A stretch of DNA of 64,000 nt from JALYRV01 sp036675475 (GTDB lineage: Bacteria > Acidobacteriota > Vicinamibacteria > Vicinamibacterales > SCN-69-37), in NCBI GenBank assembly GCA_036675475.1, contig JAKFEY010000001.1, forward strand, positions 1 to 64,000. The letters run 5' to 3'. Positions within the stretch are counted from its first letter, which is position 1. Every line of letters starts with the position of its first letter. Under the pieces are notes generated by a model. That model saw nothing but the letters and a program-made list of their open reading frames with translations, had not been told where the DNA came from and made no database searches. Of the stretch, positions 1-8,676 are shown piece after piece. Both the position numbers and the translations under genes were made by a program.

Positions 1-2
1 CC

Positions 3-2396
3 GGCGGTGGCGGCAGCGACACGCCGAGCACGCGGCCGCGCGGCTCGGATCTGATCCTTCGCGATCTCACGACGGGCGATGAGCTGAGCCTCGGCAACGT
101 CGCCGACTTCCAGTTCGACAAGACCGGCCGCTGGCTCGCCTTCACCATCGACGCCGCGGATCAGGCCGGCAACGGCCTGCAGCTGCGCGACATGACGTCG
201 GGCGCCGTGCGCGTGCTCGACAGCGGCAAGGCCTGGTACGAGCGTCCGGCGTGGACCGACAAGGGCGACGGTCTCGCGGTGCTCAAGGGCAAGGAGGATC
301 GCGCCTACCGCGATCGCCTGCACTCCGTGATCGGCTTCACCGGCTTCACGCCCGGCGCCGCGCCCACGAAAGTCACGTTCGATCCGTCCACCGACACGTC
401 ATTCCCGGCGGGCATGACGATCAGCCCGAACCGCACGCCTGCATGGACCGAAGATCTCACCGCGCTCATGTTCGGCATTCACGAGCTGCGAAAATCGGAT
501 CGCCCCGCGCGACCTGAGCCCGGCGCCGCTTCGGACGACAAGGCCGACGCGCCCGCCACGCCGCCGCCGGCCGCACCCGCCGCCGACGACAACGCCGACG
601 AGAAGCCGAACCTCGTGATCTGGCACTGGAAGGATCCGCGCCTGCAGTCGCAGCAGGAAGTGCAGCAGAACGCCGACCGCAACTACAGCTACGTCTCGAT
701 CTACTACCCGGCCACGCAGAAGTTCATCCGCCTGGCCGACGATGCGCTGCGCACCGTGAACATCGCGCCGAAGGAGAAGTGGGCCGTCGGCTACGACGTC
801 CGCGACTATCAGCGCATGGGCAACCTCGACGGCCGCCAGTTCCGCGATGTCTACATCGTCAATCTCACGACCGGCGAGAAGAAGCTGGCGCTGAAGAAGA
901 ACCGCTGGATCTACGGGCCGTCGCCCGACGGCACGAAGGTGCTGTTCTATCAGGACAAGCACTTCCACGTGCTCGACCTCACCGACGGCCAGACGCGGAA
1001 CATCACGGCCGCCGTGCCGGCGAATTTCGTCAACGTCGAAGACGACCACAACATCGTCGATCCGCCGCGCAATCCGTGGGGCTTCTCGTCCGACAGCAGG
1101 CACGTCGTGCTCAACGACGGCTTCGACGTCTGGCAGGTGCCGGTGGCGCAGGGTACGGCGGTGAATCTCACCGTCAACGGCACGAAGAACGGCATCCGGC
1201 ATCGCACCCGGTTCGTGCTCGATGCCGACGAGCAGGGCATCGATCTGTCGAAGCCGCTGTATGTGGATGTCTACGGCGAGTGGACGAAGAAGCAGGGCTT
1301 CGGCCGGATCGATCCGGGCAAGCCGGGCGTGAAGAACCTCACGTGGGATGACGCGAGCTTCGGCCGCCTGATGAAGGCGAAGAAGGCCGACGTCATCGTC
1401 TATTCGAAGGAAACGCGCGCCGAGACGCCAAACTTCCATGCCACCACGCTCGCGTTCGGGCCGGCAAAGAAAGTCAGCGACGTCTATCCCGATCAGAAGA
1501 ACTTCGCGTGGTCGAGCGACGCGATGCTGCTCGACTACACCAGCGACAAGGGCCGCCGGCTGCAGGGCTCGCTGTTTCTGCCCGCGAACTACGAGAAGGG
1601 CAAGACGTACCCGATGGTCGTCTACATCTACGAGCGTCTGACGCAGGGACACAATCAGTATCAGCGCCCCACGTCGAACGGCTTCAACCGCGCCGTCTAC
1701 ACCAGCAACGGCTATGCGGTGCTGATGCCCGACATCACGTACCACGTGAACGACCCGGGCATGTCGGCAGTGTGGAGCGTGGTGCCGGCCGTCAAGGCCG
1801 CCATCGCCACGGGCATCGTCGATCCCAAGCGCGTCGGCATTCAGGGCCACTCGTGGGGCGGCTACCAGACGTCGTTCCTGGTGACGCAGACCGACGTGTT
1901 TGCCGCGGCCGTGGCGGGCGCGCCGCTCACGAACATGATCAGCATGTATTCGCTGATCTACAAGAACAGCGGCGTGACCAACGGCATGATCTTCGAGAGC
2001 AGCCAGGGCCGGTTCACGAGCGGCTACAGCGACAACTGGGAAGCCTACGCGCGCAATTCACCGGTGTATCACGCGCAGAACGTGAAGACGCCGCTGATGA
2101 TTCTGCACAACGATGAGGACGGCGCGGTCGACTTCACGCAGGGCATCGAGTACTTCAACACGCTGCGGCGCATGGACAAGCCGGTGATTCTGCTCGAGTA
2201 CCCGGGCGAGAATCACGGCCTCGCGCGGCCGGCCAACCAGCAGGACTACACGGTGCGCATGATGGAGTGGTTCGACCACTACCTCAAGGGCGAGCCGGCG
2301 CCCGACTGGATGAAGGACGGCATTCCGCGCCTGAAGATGGAAGAGCACATCAACGAGCGGCTCAAGGCGCGGAAGAAAGACGGCTCAGGCCTTTAG
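3..2396 (+). CDS. S9 family prolyl oligopeptidase-like serine peptidase (5' end outside window)
   Basis: The reading frame is open from the first bases of the window, so the N-terminus is missing. The visible part starts with beta-propeller-like blades (GxxxW/DG repeats) and ends with an alpha/beta-hydrolase domain. The nucleophile motif GHSWGG has its Ser codon at 1851-1853. The acidic (NDEDGAVD) and His (ENHGL) parts of the triad follow in the usual order. S9 enzymes cleave peptides next to proline or act as general oligopeptidases, and in this kind of genome they are usually secreted. A Pro/Ala-rich linker (about 535-600) interrupts the propeller. The TAG stop lies inside a short palindrome (2387-2400). 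Family assignment is firm; the substrate is unknown. Confidence 0.93.
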   Translation, partial: GGGGSDTPSTRPRGSDLILRDLTTGDELSLGNVADFQFDKTGRWLAFTIDAADQAGNGLQLRDMTSGAVRVLDSGKAWYERPAWTDKGDGLAVLKGKEDRAYRDRLHSVIGFTGFTPGAAPTKVTFDPSTDTSFPAGMTISPNRTPAWTEDLTALMFGIHELRKSDRPARPEPGAASDDKADAPATPPPAAPAADDNADEKPNLVIWHWKDPRLQSQQEVQQNADRNYSYVSIYYPATQKFIRLADDALRTVNIAPKEKWAVGYDVRDYQRMGNLDGRQFRDVYIVNLTTGEKKLALKKNRWIYGPSPDGTKVLFYQDKHFHVLDLTDGQTRNITAAVPANFVNVEDDHNIVDPPRNPWGFSSDSRHVVLNDGFDVWQVPVAQGTAVNLTVNGTKNGIRHRTRFVLDADEQGIDLSKPLYVDVYGEWTKKQGFGRIDPGKPGVKNLTWDDASFGRLMKAKKADVIVYSKETRAETPNFHATTLAFGPAKKVSDVYPDQKNFAWSSDAMLLDYTSDKGRRLQGSLFLPANYEKGKTYPMVVYIYERLTQGHNQYQRPTSNGFNRAVYTSNGYAVLMPDITYHVNDPGMSAVWSVVPAVKAAIATGIVDPKRVGIQGHSWGGYQTSFLVTQTDVFAAAVAGAPLTNMISMYSLIYKNSGVTNGMIFESSQGRFTSGYSDNWEAYARNSPVYHAQNVKTPLMILHNDEDGAVDFTQGIEYFNTLRRMDKPVILLEYPGENHGLARPANQQDYTVRMMEWFDHYLKGEPAPDWMKDGIPRLKMEEHINERLKARKKDGSGL

Positions 2397-2429
2397 GCCT
2401 CGGGTGGCGCAGGCCTTCGGGCCTGCGCC
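2387..2429. repeat. Two REP-like palindromes between convergent genes
   Basis: AGGCCTTTAGGCCT (2387-2400) contains the stop codon of the S9 peptidase. It is followed by a perfect 10-bp stem (arms GGCGCAGGCC and GGCCTGCGCC, 2406-2415 and 2420-2429) with a TTCG loop. The pair fills the gap between two convergent genes and could act as a bidirectional terminator or mRNA-end stabiliser. There is no T-run. The core matches palindromes at 14457, 21909 and 27030. Confidence 0.75.
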
Positions 2430-2436
2430 CGACCCT

Positions 2437-3753
2437 TCAGAAGAAGATGATGTTCCCGCCGCCACCGCCGAACCGCGGGTTGACGACGTTGTTGAAGATC
2501 GAGCCGAAGCTGTAGCTGACGCCAAAGCCGACGTAGTAGCGGTAGCCGGTCGCCAGCTGCCGCTGCCGCAGCAGCACCTCGTCGATCGAAGCCCCGCCTT
2601 TGCGCAGGTTGATCTGGTCGCGAATGCGCGAGTAGTCGCCGAAGACGTTGAACGAGAAGCCCTTGAACAGGCGCACGTCGGCGTGGCCGAAGACCGAGAG
2701 CCTGTAGCGCTCGAGGTTGTTGAGATGCTGCCTCAGGCTGACCGATGCGCCCGCTGATCCCCACGGCTGCCGCAGGCCAAGGTTCGAGCTCAACTCGTGC
2801 TCGACGATGGTCTCTTTGAGCTTGTCGAAAATCGTCAGCTCCTCATAGTCGATGAACGCGGGGCCGGCGGAATACAGGAACGTCCAGCTGCGCCGCGTCG
2901 ATTCGGCGTACGGAAAGACGTCGTACTCGATGCCCGGGGCGAGACGGAACACGTAGTCCTGATTGTTGAACGTCGAGCCGCTCAGATTGCCCCGAAGACC
3001 CGCCGACCAGTGTTCGCCGAGGCTCTTCACCGCCAGCGTGTTGACGCCCCAGGTGCGCGAGATGCTCCTGATGGTGGTGCCCTCCTCGTCGATTTCGAAG
3101 GTGTTCTCGTTGTAGTTGCCGTTGGTCGAGAGGTTGATCTTCCAGTTCTCCGTTACGCGGTTGGCCGAGAGGTTCAGCCGGTACGACCGGTTCTTGTTCG
3201 ACCGCTCGCCGCCAAGGTTGCCGTTCACGCTCGTGCGAAACACCCAGAAGTTCCAGGGATCGTGCTCCGGCTCCGTCGCCGTGGTGGTCGCAGGCGGGGT
3301 GAACGTGACGTCGAGCGACGCCAGGCGCCCGGTGCGCACGGCGTATCGCGCGAGCCCGAGGCGGATCACGCGCGCCAGCTCCTTGCGGCGGGCATCGTCC
3401 GTGTCGGTGGAGGCGCTGGAAAATGTGAGCGTGTCGTCGACGCCGGCGAGCGGCCCGGATCCAAGGAATTTCAGCGTCCAGTTCCAGCCGCCTCCGCCCG
3501 TGGTCTGGGTGGTCACCAGCACATGGATGTCTGACGACTCGCGGTCGCGGACCCAGTCGACGAACGCGACGTTCTCGCGCAGGAAATCGAAGTCGCACTC
3601 GTACTGGCAGTCGAGAAACACCCTCAGCTGCGAGACAGGCGCCGCGGCTTGCGGTGCCTGAACCGCACCCTGGGCTGTCGCCGCCTGCGCGGTCGTCCCG
3701 AAACTGCACACGACCAGCGCGAGAAACGCGACTGCGGCGGCGCACATCCTCAT
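2437..3753 (-). CDS. Putative outer-membrane beta-barrel protein, paralogue 1
   Basis: The protein has about 438 residues and a signal peptide (MRMCAAAVAFLALVVCSF). The start is placed at 3753 or 3747 because GGAGG lies 4 or 10 nt upstream. The N-terminal part of about 140 residues opens with FLDCQYECDFD, a conserved Cys pair, then VRDR and VLVTTQ. The rest is rich in alternating aromatic/polar strands ending in Phe, as in outer-membrane barrels. It is clearly homologous to the 5938-7188 gene: both share FLDCQ..CDFD, VHVLVTTQ or IHVLVTTQ, LRQPWGS, RLFKGFS or RLFRGFS, and SIFNNVVNPRF at the C-terminus. Similar uncharacterised proteins are known in Acidobacteriota and Gemmatimonadota. No function can be assigned. 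Confidence 0.8.
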   Translation of the reverse strand: MRMCAAAVAFLALVVCSFGTTAQAATAQGAVQAPQAAAPVSQLRVFLDCQYECDFDFLRENVAFVDWVRDRESSDIHVLVTTQTTGGGGWNWTLKFLGSGPLAGVDDTLTFSSASTDTDDARRKELARVIRLGLARYAVRTGRLASLDVTFTPPATTTATEPEHDPWNFWVFRTSVNGNLGGERSNKNRSYRLNLSANRVTENWKINLSTNGNYNENTFEIDEEGTTIRSISRTWGVNTLAVKSLGEHWSAGLRGNLSGSTFNNQDYVFRLAPGIEYDVFPYAESTRRSWTFLYSAGPAFIDYEELTIFDKLKETIVEHELSSNLGLRQPWGSAGASVSLRQHLNNLERYRLSVFGHADVRLFKGFSFNVFGDYSRIRDQINLRKGGASIDEVLLRQRQLATGYRYYVGFGVSYSFGSIFNNVVNPRFGGGGGNIIFF

Positions 3754-3863
3754 TTTTCCTCCGGAAATCTGCTGGCGCGCTGCCCCAGAGCAAGCGCCGC
3801 TCCAACCCGGTCCCAACCCTGTCTTAGACGGCTGGGCTGGCCTCCCGGTTGTGGAAAGTGCGG

Positions 3864-3869
3864 TAAAAT
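3864..3869 (+). promoter_or_regulatory. Candidate -10 box for the ABC-F gene
   Basis: TAAAAT matches the -10 consensus at 5 of 6 positions and ends 9 nt before the ATG at 3879, leaving almost no room for a leader. No good -35 is visible. Part of the leaderless pattern described in the findings. Confidence 0.5.
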
Positions 3870-3878
3870 AGAGGGTTC

Positions 3879-5525
3879 ATGATTACCGTTTCCGGCGTTT
3901 CCATGCGGTACGGGTCGAAGATCCTCTTCGACGACGTCACCACCACGTTCTCCAAAGGCCGCCGGTACGGCCTCACCGGCCCGAACGGGTCGGGGAAGTC
4001 GACGTTCATGAAGCTGCTCACGGGCGAGCTCGAGCCGCAGCGCGGCACCGTGTCGCGCCCGAAGAAGCTCGGCGTCCTCCGGCAGGACCAGTTTGCGTTC
4101 GACGAGTTCCGCGTCATCGACACCGTGGTGATGGGCAACGCGCGGCTCTGGAAGGCCCTCGAGGAGCGCGAGAAGCTGTACGAAAAGGCCGACATGACCG
4201 ACGCCGACGGCATGCGCCTCGGCGAGCTCGAAGGCATCGTCGGCGAAGAAGACGGCTATACGGCTGAAAGCGACGCCGCGGTGCTGCTGCAGGGGCTCGA
4301 TATCCCCGACGAGCTGCACGAGCGCAAGATGGGCGAGCTGCAGGGCGGCCAGAAGGTGCGCGTGCTGCTGGCGCAGGCGCTGTTCGGCAACCCCGAAGCG
4401 CTGCTGCTCGACGAGCCCACGAACCATCTGGACCTCGACTCGATCCACTGGCTCGTCGACTTTCTCGTCCGGTACGAGGGATCGCTGATCGTGATCTCGC
4501 ACGATCGCCACTTCCTCAACGCGGTGACGACGCACACGGCCGACATCGACTATCAGACAATCATCACCTACACCGGCGGCTATGACGACATGGTCGTGGC
4601 CAAGACGCAGGTGCGCTCGACGCTCGAGTCGCAGAACGCGCAGCGCGAGAAGAAGATCGAGCAGCTCAACGAGTTCATCGCGCGCTTCGCGGCCGGCACG
4701 CGCTCGTCGCAGGTGACGTCGCGGCGCAAGGAAGTGGAGCGGCTGCAGACCACGGAGCTCGCGCGCTCGAACATCGCGCGGCCGTACATCAAGTTCACGC
4801 AGAATCGCCCGTCGGGCAAGCTCGCCGTCGAGTTCTCCGACATCTCGAAGGCGTACGGCGATCACGACGTCATCGACGGCTTCAGCGGCATCGTCAATCG
4901 CGGAGAGAAGATTGTGCTGATCGGCCGCAACGGCGCCGGCAAGACGACGATGCTGAAGGCGCTGCTGTCGGAGAAGCCGGAGCGCGGCGTGACGTTCGAG
5001 GGCAGTGCAGCCCTTCAGGGCTGCGATCGGGACGCCGGCTCCATTCGCTGGGGCCACGAGGTGTCGATCGGCTACTTCCCGCAGGACCACACCGGCCTGA
5101 TCGAGAAGGGCACGACCGCGGTGGACTGGCTGCACCAGTTCGATCCGCAGGCCGCGCGGCAGGACATCCACGGCCTGCTCGGCCAGATGCTCTTCACGGG
5201 CGAGGAAGGCGCGAAGCCCACGCACGCGCTGTCGGGCGGCGAGACCGCGCGCCTGCTGTTCTGCCGCATCATGCTGCAGAGGCCGAACGTGCTGATTCTC
5301 GACGAGCCCACGAACCACCTCGACCTCGAGTCGATCAACGCATTGAACATCGCGCTGCAGAAGTTCGAGGGCACGATCTTCCTGGTGACGCACGACCAGG
5401 ACCTGATCGAAGAAGTCGGCACGCGCGTCTGGAACTTCGAGCCGGTTGCCGGCTCGGCCTCGCGCATCACCGACTTCAAGGGCGTCTACGAAGAATTCGA
5501 ATCGAGCCGCCTGGCGCGGCGGTAG
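3879..5525 (+). CDS. ybiT: ABC-F family ATPase, YbiT-like
   Basis: The protein has 548 residues and two ABC domains without membrane segments. Walker A motifs are GPNGSGKST (34-42) and GRNGAGKTT (about 348-356). The signatures are LQGGQ and LSGGE, and each Walker B is LLDEPTNHLD or LILDEPTNHLD. The stretch from GRRYGLTGPNGSGKST through RQDQFAFDEF and the linker closely follow E. coli YbiT. ABC-F proteins bind the ribosomal E site and regulate or rescue translation; some confer ribosome-targeting antibiotic resistance, but nothing here suggests that. The next gene, arfB, starts 2 nt after the stop, so the two probably form a translation-rescue operon. The second ABC domain carries an insertion of about 13 residues encoded by a palindrome (5007-5024). 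Confidence 0.93.
   Translation: MITVSGVSMRYGSKILFDDVTTTFSKGRRYGLTGPNGSGKSTFMKLLTGELEPQRGTVSRPKKLGVLRQDQFAFDEFRVIDTVVMGNARLWKALEEREKLYEKADMTDADGMRLGELEGIVGEEDGYTAESDAAVLLQGLDIPDELHERKMGELQGGQKVRVLLAQALFGNPEALLLDEPTNHLDLDSIHWLVDFLVRYEGSLIVISHDRHFLNAVTTHTADIDYQTIITYTGGYDDMVVAKTQVRSTLESQNAQREKKIEQLNEFIARFAAGTRSSQVTSRRKEVERLQTTELARSNIARPYIKFTQNRPSGKLAVEFSDISKAYGDHDVIDGFSGIVNRGEKIVLIGRNGAGKTTMLKALLSEKPERGVTFEGSAALQGCDRDAGSIRWGHEVSIGYFPQDHTGLIEKGTTAVDWLHQFDPQAARQDIHGLLGQMLFTGEEGAKPTHALSGGETARLLFCRIMLQRPNVLILDEPTNHLDLESINALNIALQKFEGTIFLVTHDQDLIEEVGTRVWNFEPVAGSASRITDFKGVYEEFESSRLARR
5007..5024 (+). repeat. Palindrome inside the ABC-F reading frame
   Basis: GCAGCCCTTCAGGGCTGC is read in frame as AALQGC, between Walker A and the Q-loop of the second ABC domain, where relatives have a short turn. 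The palindrome in argB (27030-27047) is read in the same phase as AGLQAC. Confidence 0.8.
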
Positions 5526-5527
5526 CC

Positions 5528-5941
5528 GTGCGTATCACCGACACCCTCTCGATCGACGATGCGGCGCTCGACGAGCGGTTCGTGCGCGCGTCGGGGCCGG
5601 GCGGGCAGAACGTCAACAAGGTGTCGACGGCCGTGGAGCTGCGGTTCAATGTGCTCGCGTCGACGCTGCCGGATGATGTTCGGATGCGGCTGATTGCGCT
5701 GGCCGGCAAGCGCATCAACACCGAGGGCGTGCTGCTGATCGACAGCCGCGAGCATCGCACCCAGGCGCAGAACAGGGAAGCGGCGCGCGCGCGGCTGGCG
5801 GCACTGATTCAGGCGGCGGCGGTGCGGCCGAAGAAGCGGCGGAAGACGAAGCCCTCGAAGGCCGCGAAAGAGAAGCGGATCGAGTCGAAGAAGAAGCGCG
5901 GGCAGATCAAGGCGGGCCGCGGCCGCGTCAGCGACGACTAG
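5528..5941 (+). CDS. arfB: ArfB-like peptidyl-tRNA hydrolase / alternative release factor
   Basis: The protein has 137 residues and a GTG start. The catalytic GGQ is at residues 25-27 within SGPGGQNVNK. The stop-codon recognition domains of RF1/RF2 are absent. The C-terminal third is strongly basic (KKRRKTKPSKAAKEKR), matching the ArfB tail that enters the mRNA channel of stalled ribosomes. ArfB hydrolyses peptidyl-tRNA on non-stop ribosomes. It is probably co-transcribed with the ABC-F gene upstream (2-nt gap). Its TAG stop overlaps the stop of the convergent gene through CTAG (5938-5941). Confidence 0.9.
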   Translation: MRITDTLSIDDAALDERFVRASGPGGQNVNKVSTAVELRFNVLASTLPDDVRMRLIALAGKRINTEGVLLIDSREHRTQAQNREAARARLAALIQAAAVRPKKRRKTKPSKAAKEKRIESKKKRGQIKAGRGRVSDD

Positions 5942-7188
5942 AATCCGTCGAACCTCGGGTTCACCACGTTGTTGAAGATCGACCCGAACTGATAGCTCAG
6001 TCCCATCGACAATCCATAGCGATACGACGTCTGCAGCCGGCGGAGCCGCAGCAGAATCTCCTCGTCGGATGCGCCGCCGGCCGGCAGGTACAGCTGATCG
6101 CGCACGCGTGACGCGTTGCCGTTGATGTTGAGCGAGAAGCCCCGGAACAGCCGGATGTCGAGGCGGCCGTCGAACTCGAGCCGGTGCTTCGAGAAGTCGT
6201 GCAGGTAGTTGGCGGCCTCGAACGTCACGCGGCTCGAGCCCCACGGCTGCCGCAGCGACAGCGTGGTCTGGAAGTTCTGGTCGTACACGGTTTCATCGAG
6301 CTTGTCGTAGATCGTGCGCTCGCGATACGACAGCCGGTTGACCCCGATGGTGTACTGCGCAAAGAGGACGCGCCGGGTCGACTCGGAGTACGGGAAGAAG
6401 CTGTATTCGAGGCCGGCGGCCGCGCGGATGGCCAGATCCCGGTTCTCGAAGGTTGACGCGCCCACCGACGTGCGCGCGGCCACGGCCCAGTGCTCGCTGC
6501 CGAGGCTGCGGATGCCGAGCGCGCGCGCGCTCCAGTTCCTCGACAGGCTCGTGAACGTGCCGCCGTCGCTCAGCTTGAACTCGTTCTCTTCGTATTCGAC
6601 GTTCGATGAGTACGAGAGCTTCCACAGGTCGGTGGTGCGGTTGGCGGAGAGGTTGGCGCGGATGCCGCGCTCGTTGCCGCGGCTCTCGCCGTTGATGTTG
6701 AAGCTGGTGCCGGCGCGGAACACCCAGAGATTCCATGGGTCGCCGGCGGCGGTCGCGGCCGTGGGCGGCGAGGCCGACGGCGTGAACGTCAGCGACAGGG
6801 CGCCGGCCGCGGGCGTGTCATAGAGGAACGGCACGAGGCCGAGGCCGAACGTGCGCACGAACCCCGCGCGCCGCTCGTCGCTCGTATCAGATCCGGCCGA
6901 CGAGTACCGCAGCGCGCGCTTCTCGCCGGCGAGCCGGCCGAGGCCGATGTACTCGATCACGTAGTCCTGCCCGCCCGTCCCGTTGCCCTGCGTCGTGACC
7001 AGCACATGCACGTCGGCGTCCGAGCGGTCGCGCACGTGATCGACGTACGGCACCTCGGTGCGCACGTAGTCGAAGTCGCACGCATGCTGGCAGTCGAGAA
7101 AGACCCGCAGGGGCTCTTGCGCTTGCTGGGCGGCGGCCGGCGAAAAACCGATGAGGATGAAGACGAGCGCTGAAATCAGGATAGGCAA
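5938..7188 (-). CDS. Putative outer-membrane beta-barrel protein, paralogue 2
   Basis: The protein has 416 residues, a TTG start and a signal peptide (MPILISALVFILIGFSPAAA). It has the same architecture as the 2437-3753 product: N-terminal FLDCQHACDFD with the conserved Cys pair, VHVLVTTQ, then a strand-rich region with YSESTRR and LRQPWGS, ending VNPRFDGF with a terminal Phe. The two copies have diverged considerably but align end to end. They sit on the same strand on either side of the ybiT-arfB pair. A TATGCT box lies 6 nt before the start, directly after the terminator of the amidohydrolase operon. Function is unknown; a surface or porin-like role is a guess. Confidence 0.8.
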   Translation of the reverse strand: MPILISALVFILIGFSPAAAQQAQEPLRVFLDCQHACDFDYVRTEVPYVDHVRDRSDADVHVLVTTQGNGTGGQDYVIEYIGLGRLAGEKRALRYSSAGSDTSDERRAGFVRTFGLGLVPFLYDTPAAGALSLTFTPSASPPTAATAAGDPWNLWVFRAGTSFNINGESRGNERGIRANLSANRTTDLWKLSYSSNVEYEENEFKLSDGGTFTSLSRNWSARALGIRSLGSEHWAVAARTSVGASTFENRDLAIRAAAGLEYSFFPYSESTRRVLFAQYTIGVNRLSYRERTIYDKLDETVYDQNFQTTLSLRQPWGSSRVTFEAANYLHDFSKHRLEFDGRLDIRLFRGFSLNINGNASRVRDQLYLPAGGASDEEILLRLRRLQTSYRYGLSMGLSYQFGSIFNNVVNPRFDGF

Positions 7189-7194
7189 GAAGGC

Positions 7195-7200
7195 AGCATA
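7195..7200 (-). promoter_or_regulatory. Candidate -10 box for paralogue 2
   Basis: TATGCT on the minus strand, 6 nt upstream of the TTG start at 7188. This would give a leaderless transcript. It sits immediately downstream of the terminator at 7203-7231. Confidence 0.4.
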
Positions 7201-7202
7201 AC

Positions 7203-7231
7203 AAAAAAGGGCCGGGCGATTCGCCCGGCCC
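7203..7231 (-). terminator. Rho-independent terminator of the amidohydrolase operon
   Basis: On the minus strand a GC-rich stem (arms GGGCCGGGCG and CGCCCGGCCC, 4-nt loop) is followed by six T. It lies just after the stop of the 7240-8622 gene. Confidence 0.88.
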
Positions 7232-7239
7232 CGTGTGTC

Positions 7240-8622
7240 TCAGCGCTGTCCGCCGCGGCCGCCGCGCTGTCCCTGCGCGGGCGCCGCGTCGAGCGTCACC
7301 TTGTAGCCGTCGACGAAGACGTGCTTGATGGTGGTTTTGTCGCCGAACAGGTCGCCGTCGGTGACGATGAGGTTGGCGATCTTGCCGCGCTCGAGCGAGC
7401 CGAGGCGCTTGTCGGCGCCGGCGATTGTCGCGGCGTCGATCGTGAGCGCGCGCAGGGCGGCGTCGGCCGGCAGGCCTTCCTTCACCGCGCGGGCGGCGTT
7501 GCGCACGAAGTCGCGCGGCTGCTGCAGGCCGCCCGTCTCGAACGCGAACGTCACGCCGGCTTTCGCCAGCAGGCCCGGCGCCTTCGGCGCGTTGGCGCGC
7601 GCGCGCAGCGTGTCGAGCGACTCGTCGGCATCCGGCGGCAGCGTGCGCGGCCGCGTCGGATAGTTGAGCGAGTAGATGACCGGCGCGTTGGCCGCCTTCA
7701 ACTCCGCCGCCATGTCCGCCGCCTCGCGGGCGCCGGTGACGATCGGATTGACGTTGAGCTCCTTCGCCAGCCGCAGCACGCGTCCAATCTCGCGCGCCTC
7801 GTCGGCGTCGAAGGCCACCGGCATCTTCCTGTCGATGGCCGGCAGCAGCCCGTTGAGCGCGGGATCCCACACGGGCCGCGGCATCGACGGGTTCTTCTCG
7901 TAGTGCGCCAGCGCCTGGCGCTGCCACGCGGCGTCGCTGAACGCCTGCCGCACGAACGAGATGGCGCCCATCAGCGACGCGGGATACGGCCCGCCGCCCG
8001 GCTGGAAGTTCACGTGCAGCGCCACCGGCGACTCGACCACGGTGATGGTGCTGCGGACGTCGGCCACCGATCCGATCTGCGGATCGTCCGGCGGCGCGAT
8101 CACGTTCACGAGCGCGCTCTGGCCGCGGAAGATGTTGCCGGACGGTGTGGCCAGCACGCTGGTGATGCCGGCCGACGCCAGGCGCGTGAGCTCGGCGCCT
8201 TCGAGGCGCAGGTGCTGCGCGGCCATGAAGTCCGGCTGCAGGATGCGCTCGCGCTTCGCCCGCTCGGTGTCTTCGCGCGACTGTCCGGGCGCCGCCGGGG
8301 CGCCGCCGCGTCCGCCGCCGGCTGCCGCGGCCGCAGGCGCCTCGATCACCGCCGCGTTCCCCATGTCGATCAGGCCCGGATACACGGTGAGGCCCGAGCC
8401 GTCGATGACGACCGCGTCGGCGGGAATGGCGGCGCCGGCGCCGACCGCCTCAATCAGGCCATTGCGCAGGACGATGTTGCCCGAGGCAATTTCCGCCCCC
8501 GACACCGGCACGATCTTCGCGCCGCGGATGGCATACGCCGGGGCCGCCGGCCGCTGTTCGCCCGCGATCGACACGGCGAGGCCCAGGGCGAGGGCTCCAA
8601 TGGAAGCAAGCATTCTTTTCAT
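7240..8622 (-). CDS. Secreted amidohydrolase-family protein lacking the HxH metal motif
   Basis: The protein has 460 residues and a signal peptide (MKRMLASIGALALGLAVSIA). The fold signature is clear: an N-terminal beta-sandwich (RGAKIVPVSG...GLIEAVG), YPGLID, the late A..LT.DAA.I.G motif, and the returning LGSLERGKIANLIVTDGD. The HxH normally following PGLID is replaced by MGN, and I see no clear replacement ligands, so hydrolase activity is doubtful. It matches the C-terminal half of the next upstream gene. A Gly/Arg-rich tail (GQRGGRGGQR) ends the protein. It is second in a two-gene operon, 54 nt after the 8677-11427 gene, and is followed by a strong terminator. Confidence 0.85.
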   Translation of the reverse strand: MKRMLASIGALALGLAVSIAGEQRPAAPAYAIRGAKIVPVSGAEIASGNIVLRNGLIEAVGAGAAIPADAVVIDGSGLTVYPGLIDMGNAAVIEAPAAAAAGGGRGGAPAAPGQSREDTERAKRERILQPDFMAAQHLRLEGAELTRLASAGITSVLATPSGNIFRGQSALVNVIAPPDDPQIGSVADVRSTITVVESPVALHVNFQPGGGPYPASLMGAISFVRQAFSDAAWQRQALAHYEKNPSMPRPVWDPALNGLLPAIDRKMPVAFDADEAREIGRVLRLAKELNVNPIVTGAREAADMAAELKAANAPVIYSLNYPTRPRTLPPDADESLDTLRARANAPKAPGLLAKAGVTFAFETGGLQQPRDFVRNAARAVKEGLPADAALRALTIDAATIAGADKRLGSLERGKIANLIVTDGDLFGDKTTIKHVFVDGYKVTLDAAPAQGQRGGRGGQR

Positions 8623-8676
8623 GACTCAGCGTCTCCGCTCCAGTAATTCTGAACTCTCAACTCGCCAGCTCTGACT

